Of a DNA stretch of 6,445 bases, positions 6,350 to 6,445 are shown one piece after another. The first letter of the stretch is position 1. The number at the start of each line of letters is the position of its first letter. A program made the translations under genes and the position numbers. This DNA is from Parachlamydiaceae bacterium. Lineage in GTDB: Bacteria; Chlamydiota; Chlamydiia; Chlamydiales; Parachlamydiaceae. The DNA is taken from contig JACCVN010000336.1 in the NCBI GenBank assembly GCA_013698165.1, positions 1 to 6,445 of the forward strand, written 5' to 3'. Below the pieces are notes generated by a model, which was not told where the DNA came from, did no database searches, and saw only the letters and a program-made list of their open reading frames with translations.

Positions 6350-6445
6350 ATAATCTTCGTAATTTGATTCTTGCATCCGTAGTAGTGAATTGCCAGTCTG
6401 CGATTATCTTTTTGATATTTCTTTCATTGGTCCAAGCCTCCACCT
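6336..6445 (-). CDS. IS630-family transposase, C-terminal end (partial)
   Basis: Only the last 35 codons are in the window; the gene continues beyond the right edge. The minus strand reads VEAWTNERN, then WQFTTTDARIKLRRLYPQI and a TAG stop. This is the conserved ending of a group of IS630 transposases (E-AW--ERN ... WQFTT-DARIKL-RLYP-I), which carry a DDE catalytic domain upstream and insert at TA. The frame is open throughout the visible part, so this copy may be intact. Its stop codon falls inside the terminal inverted repeat, fixing this as the 3' (IRR) end of the element. Confidence 0.82.
   Translation of the reverse strand, partial: VEAWTNERNIKKIIADWQFTTTDARIKLRRLYPQI

Overview
The window reads as an accessory, insertion-sequence-rich piece of a moderately AT-rich bacterial chromosome or plasmid. 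No rRNA, tRNA or housekeeping gene fixes the taxon. The mix of IS630-type ends, a decayed IS91-type transposase, a REP-associated (IS200-like) transposase remnant, frameshifted genes and a very large 2-oxoglutarate oxygenase of eukaryote-like build would fit an amoeba-associated intracellular bacterium, for example a Parachlamydia-type chlamydia. That placement is inference from memory of such genomes, not proof.

Layout, left to right. Positions 1-82 hold the end of an IS630-like element. Positions 96-617 (minus) hold an unrecognised gene of about 173 codons, broken by two single-base changes in homopolymer runs that cancel each other in frame. Positions 700-3129 (minus) encode an intact 809-residue Fe(II)/2-oxoglutarate oxygenase of the prolyl-4-hydroxylase type with a long extra C-terminal region. 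Positions 3142-3435 carry no gene. Positions 3436-3960 (minus) are a frameshifted C-terminal part of an IS91-family transposase. Within about 15 bases, positions 3976-4461 (plus) begin a REP-associated tyrosine transposase remnant that has lost its catalytic domain. Positions 4434-5666 (plus) encode a 12-helix MFS transporter whose start codon and likely promoter lie inside that remnant. Positions 5644-6204 (plus) encode a GNAT acetyltransferase that overlaps the transporter and has its own Shine-Dalgarno sequence. Positions 6274-6314 hold short degenerate direct repeats. Positions 6336-6445 (minus) encode the last 35 residues of an IS630-family transposase, whose stop codon lies inside the terminal inverted repeat.

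The two IS630-like ends match in inverted orientation (36 of 39 aligned positions, one gap) and face each other. The whole interior of about 6.2 kb is therefore bracketed like the cargo of a composite element. The only clear functional unit is the transporter-acetyltransferase pair, which looks like a two-gene operon that might export and modify a small molecule or drug. The 2-oxoglutarate oxygenase stands alone on the opposite strand and may modify a protein or RNA substrate. No CRISPR array, toxin-antitoxin pair or recognised defence system was seen.
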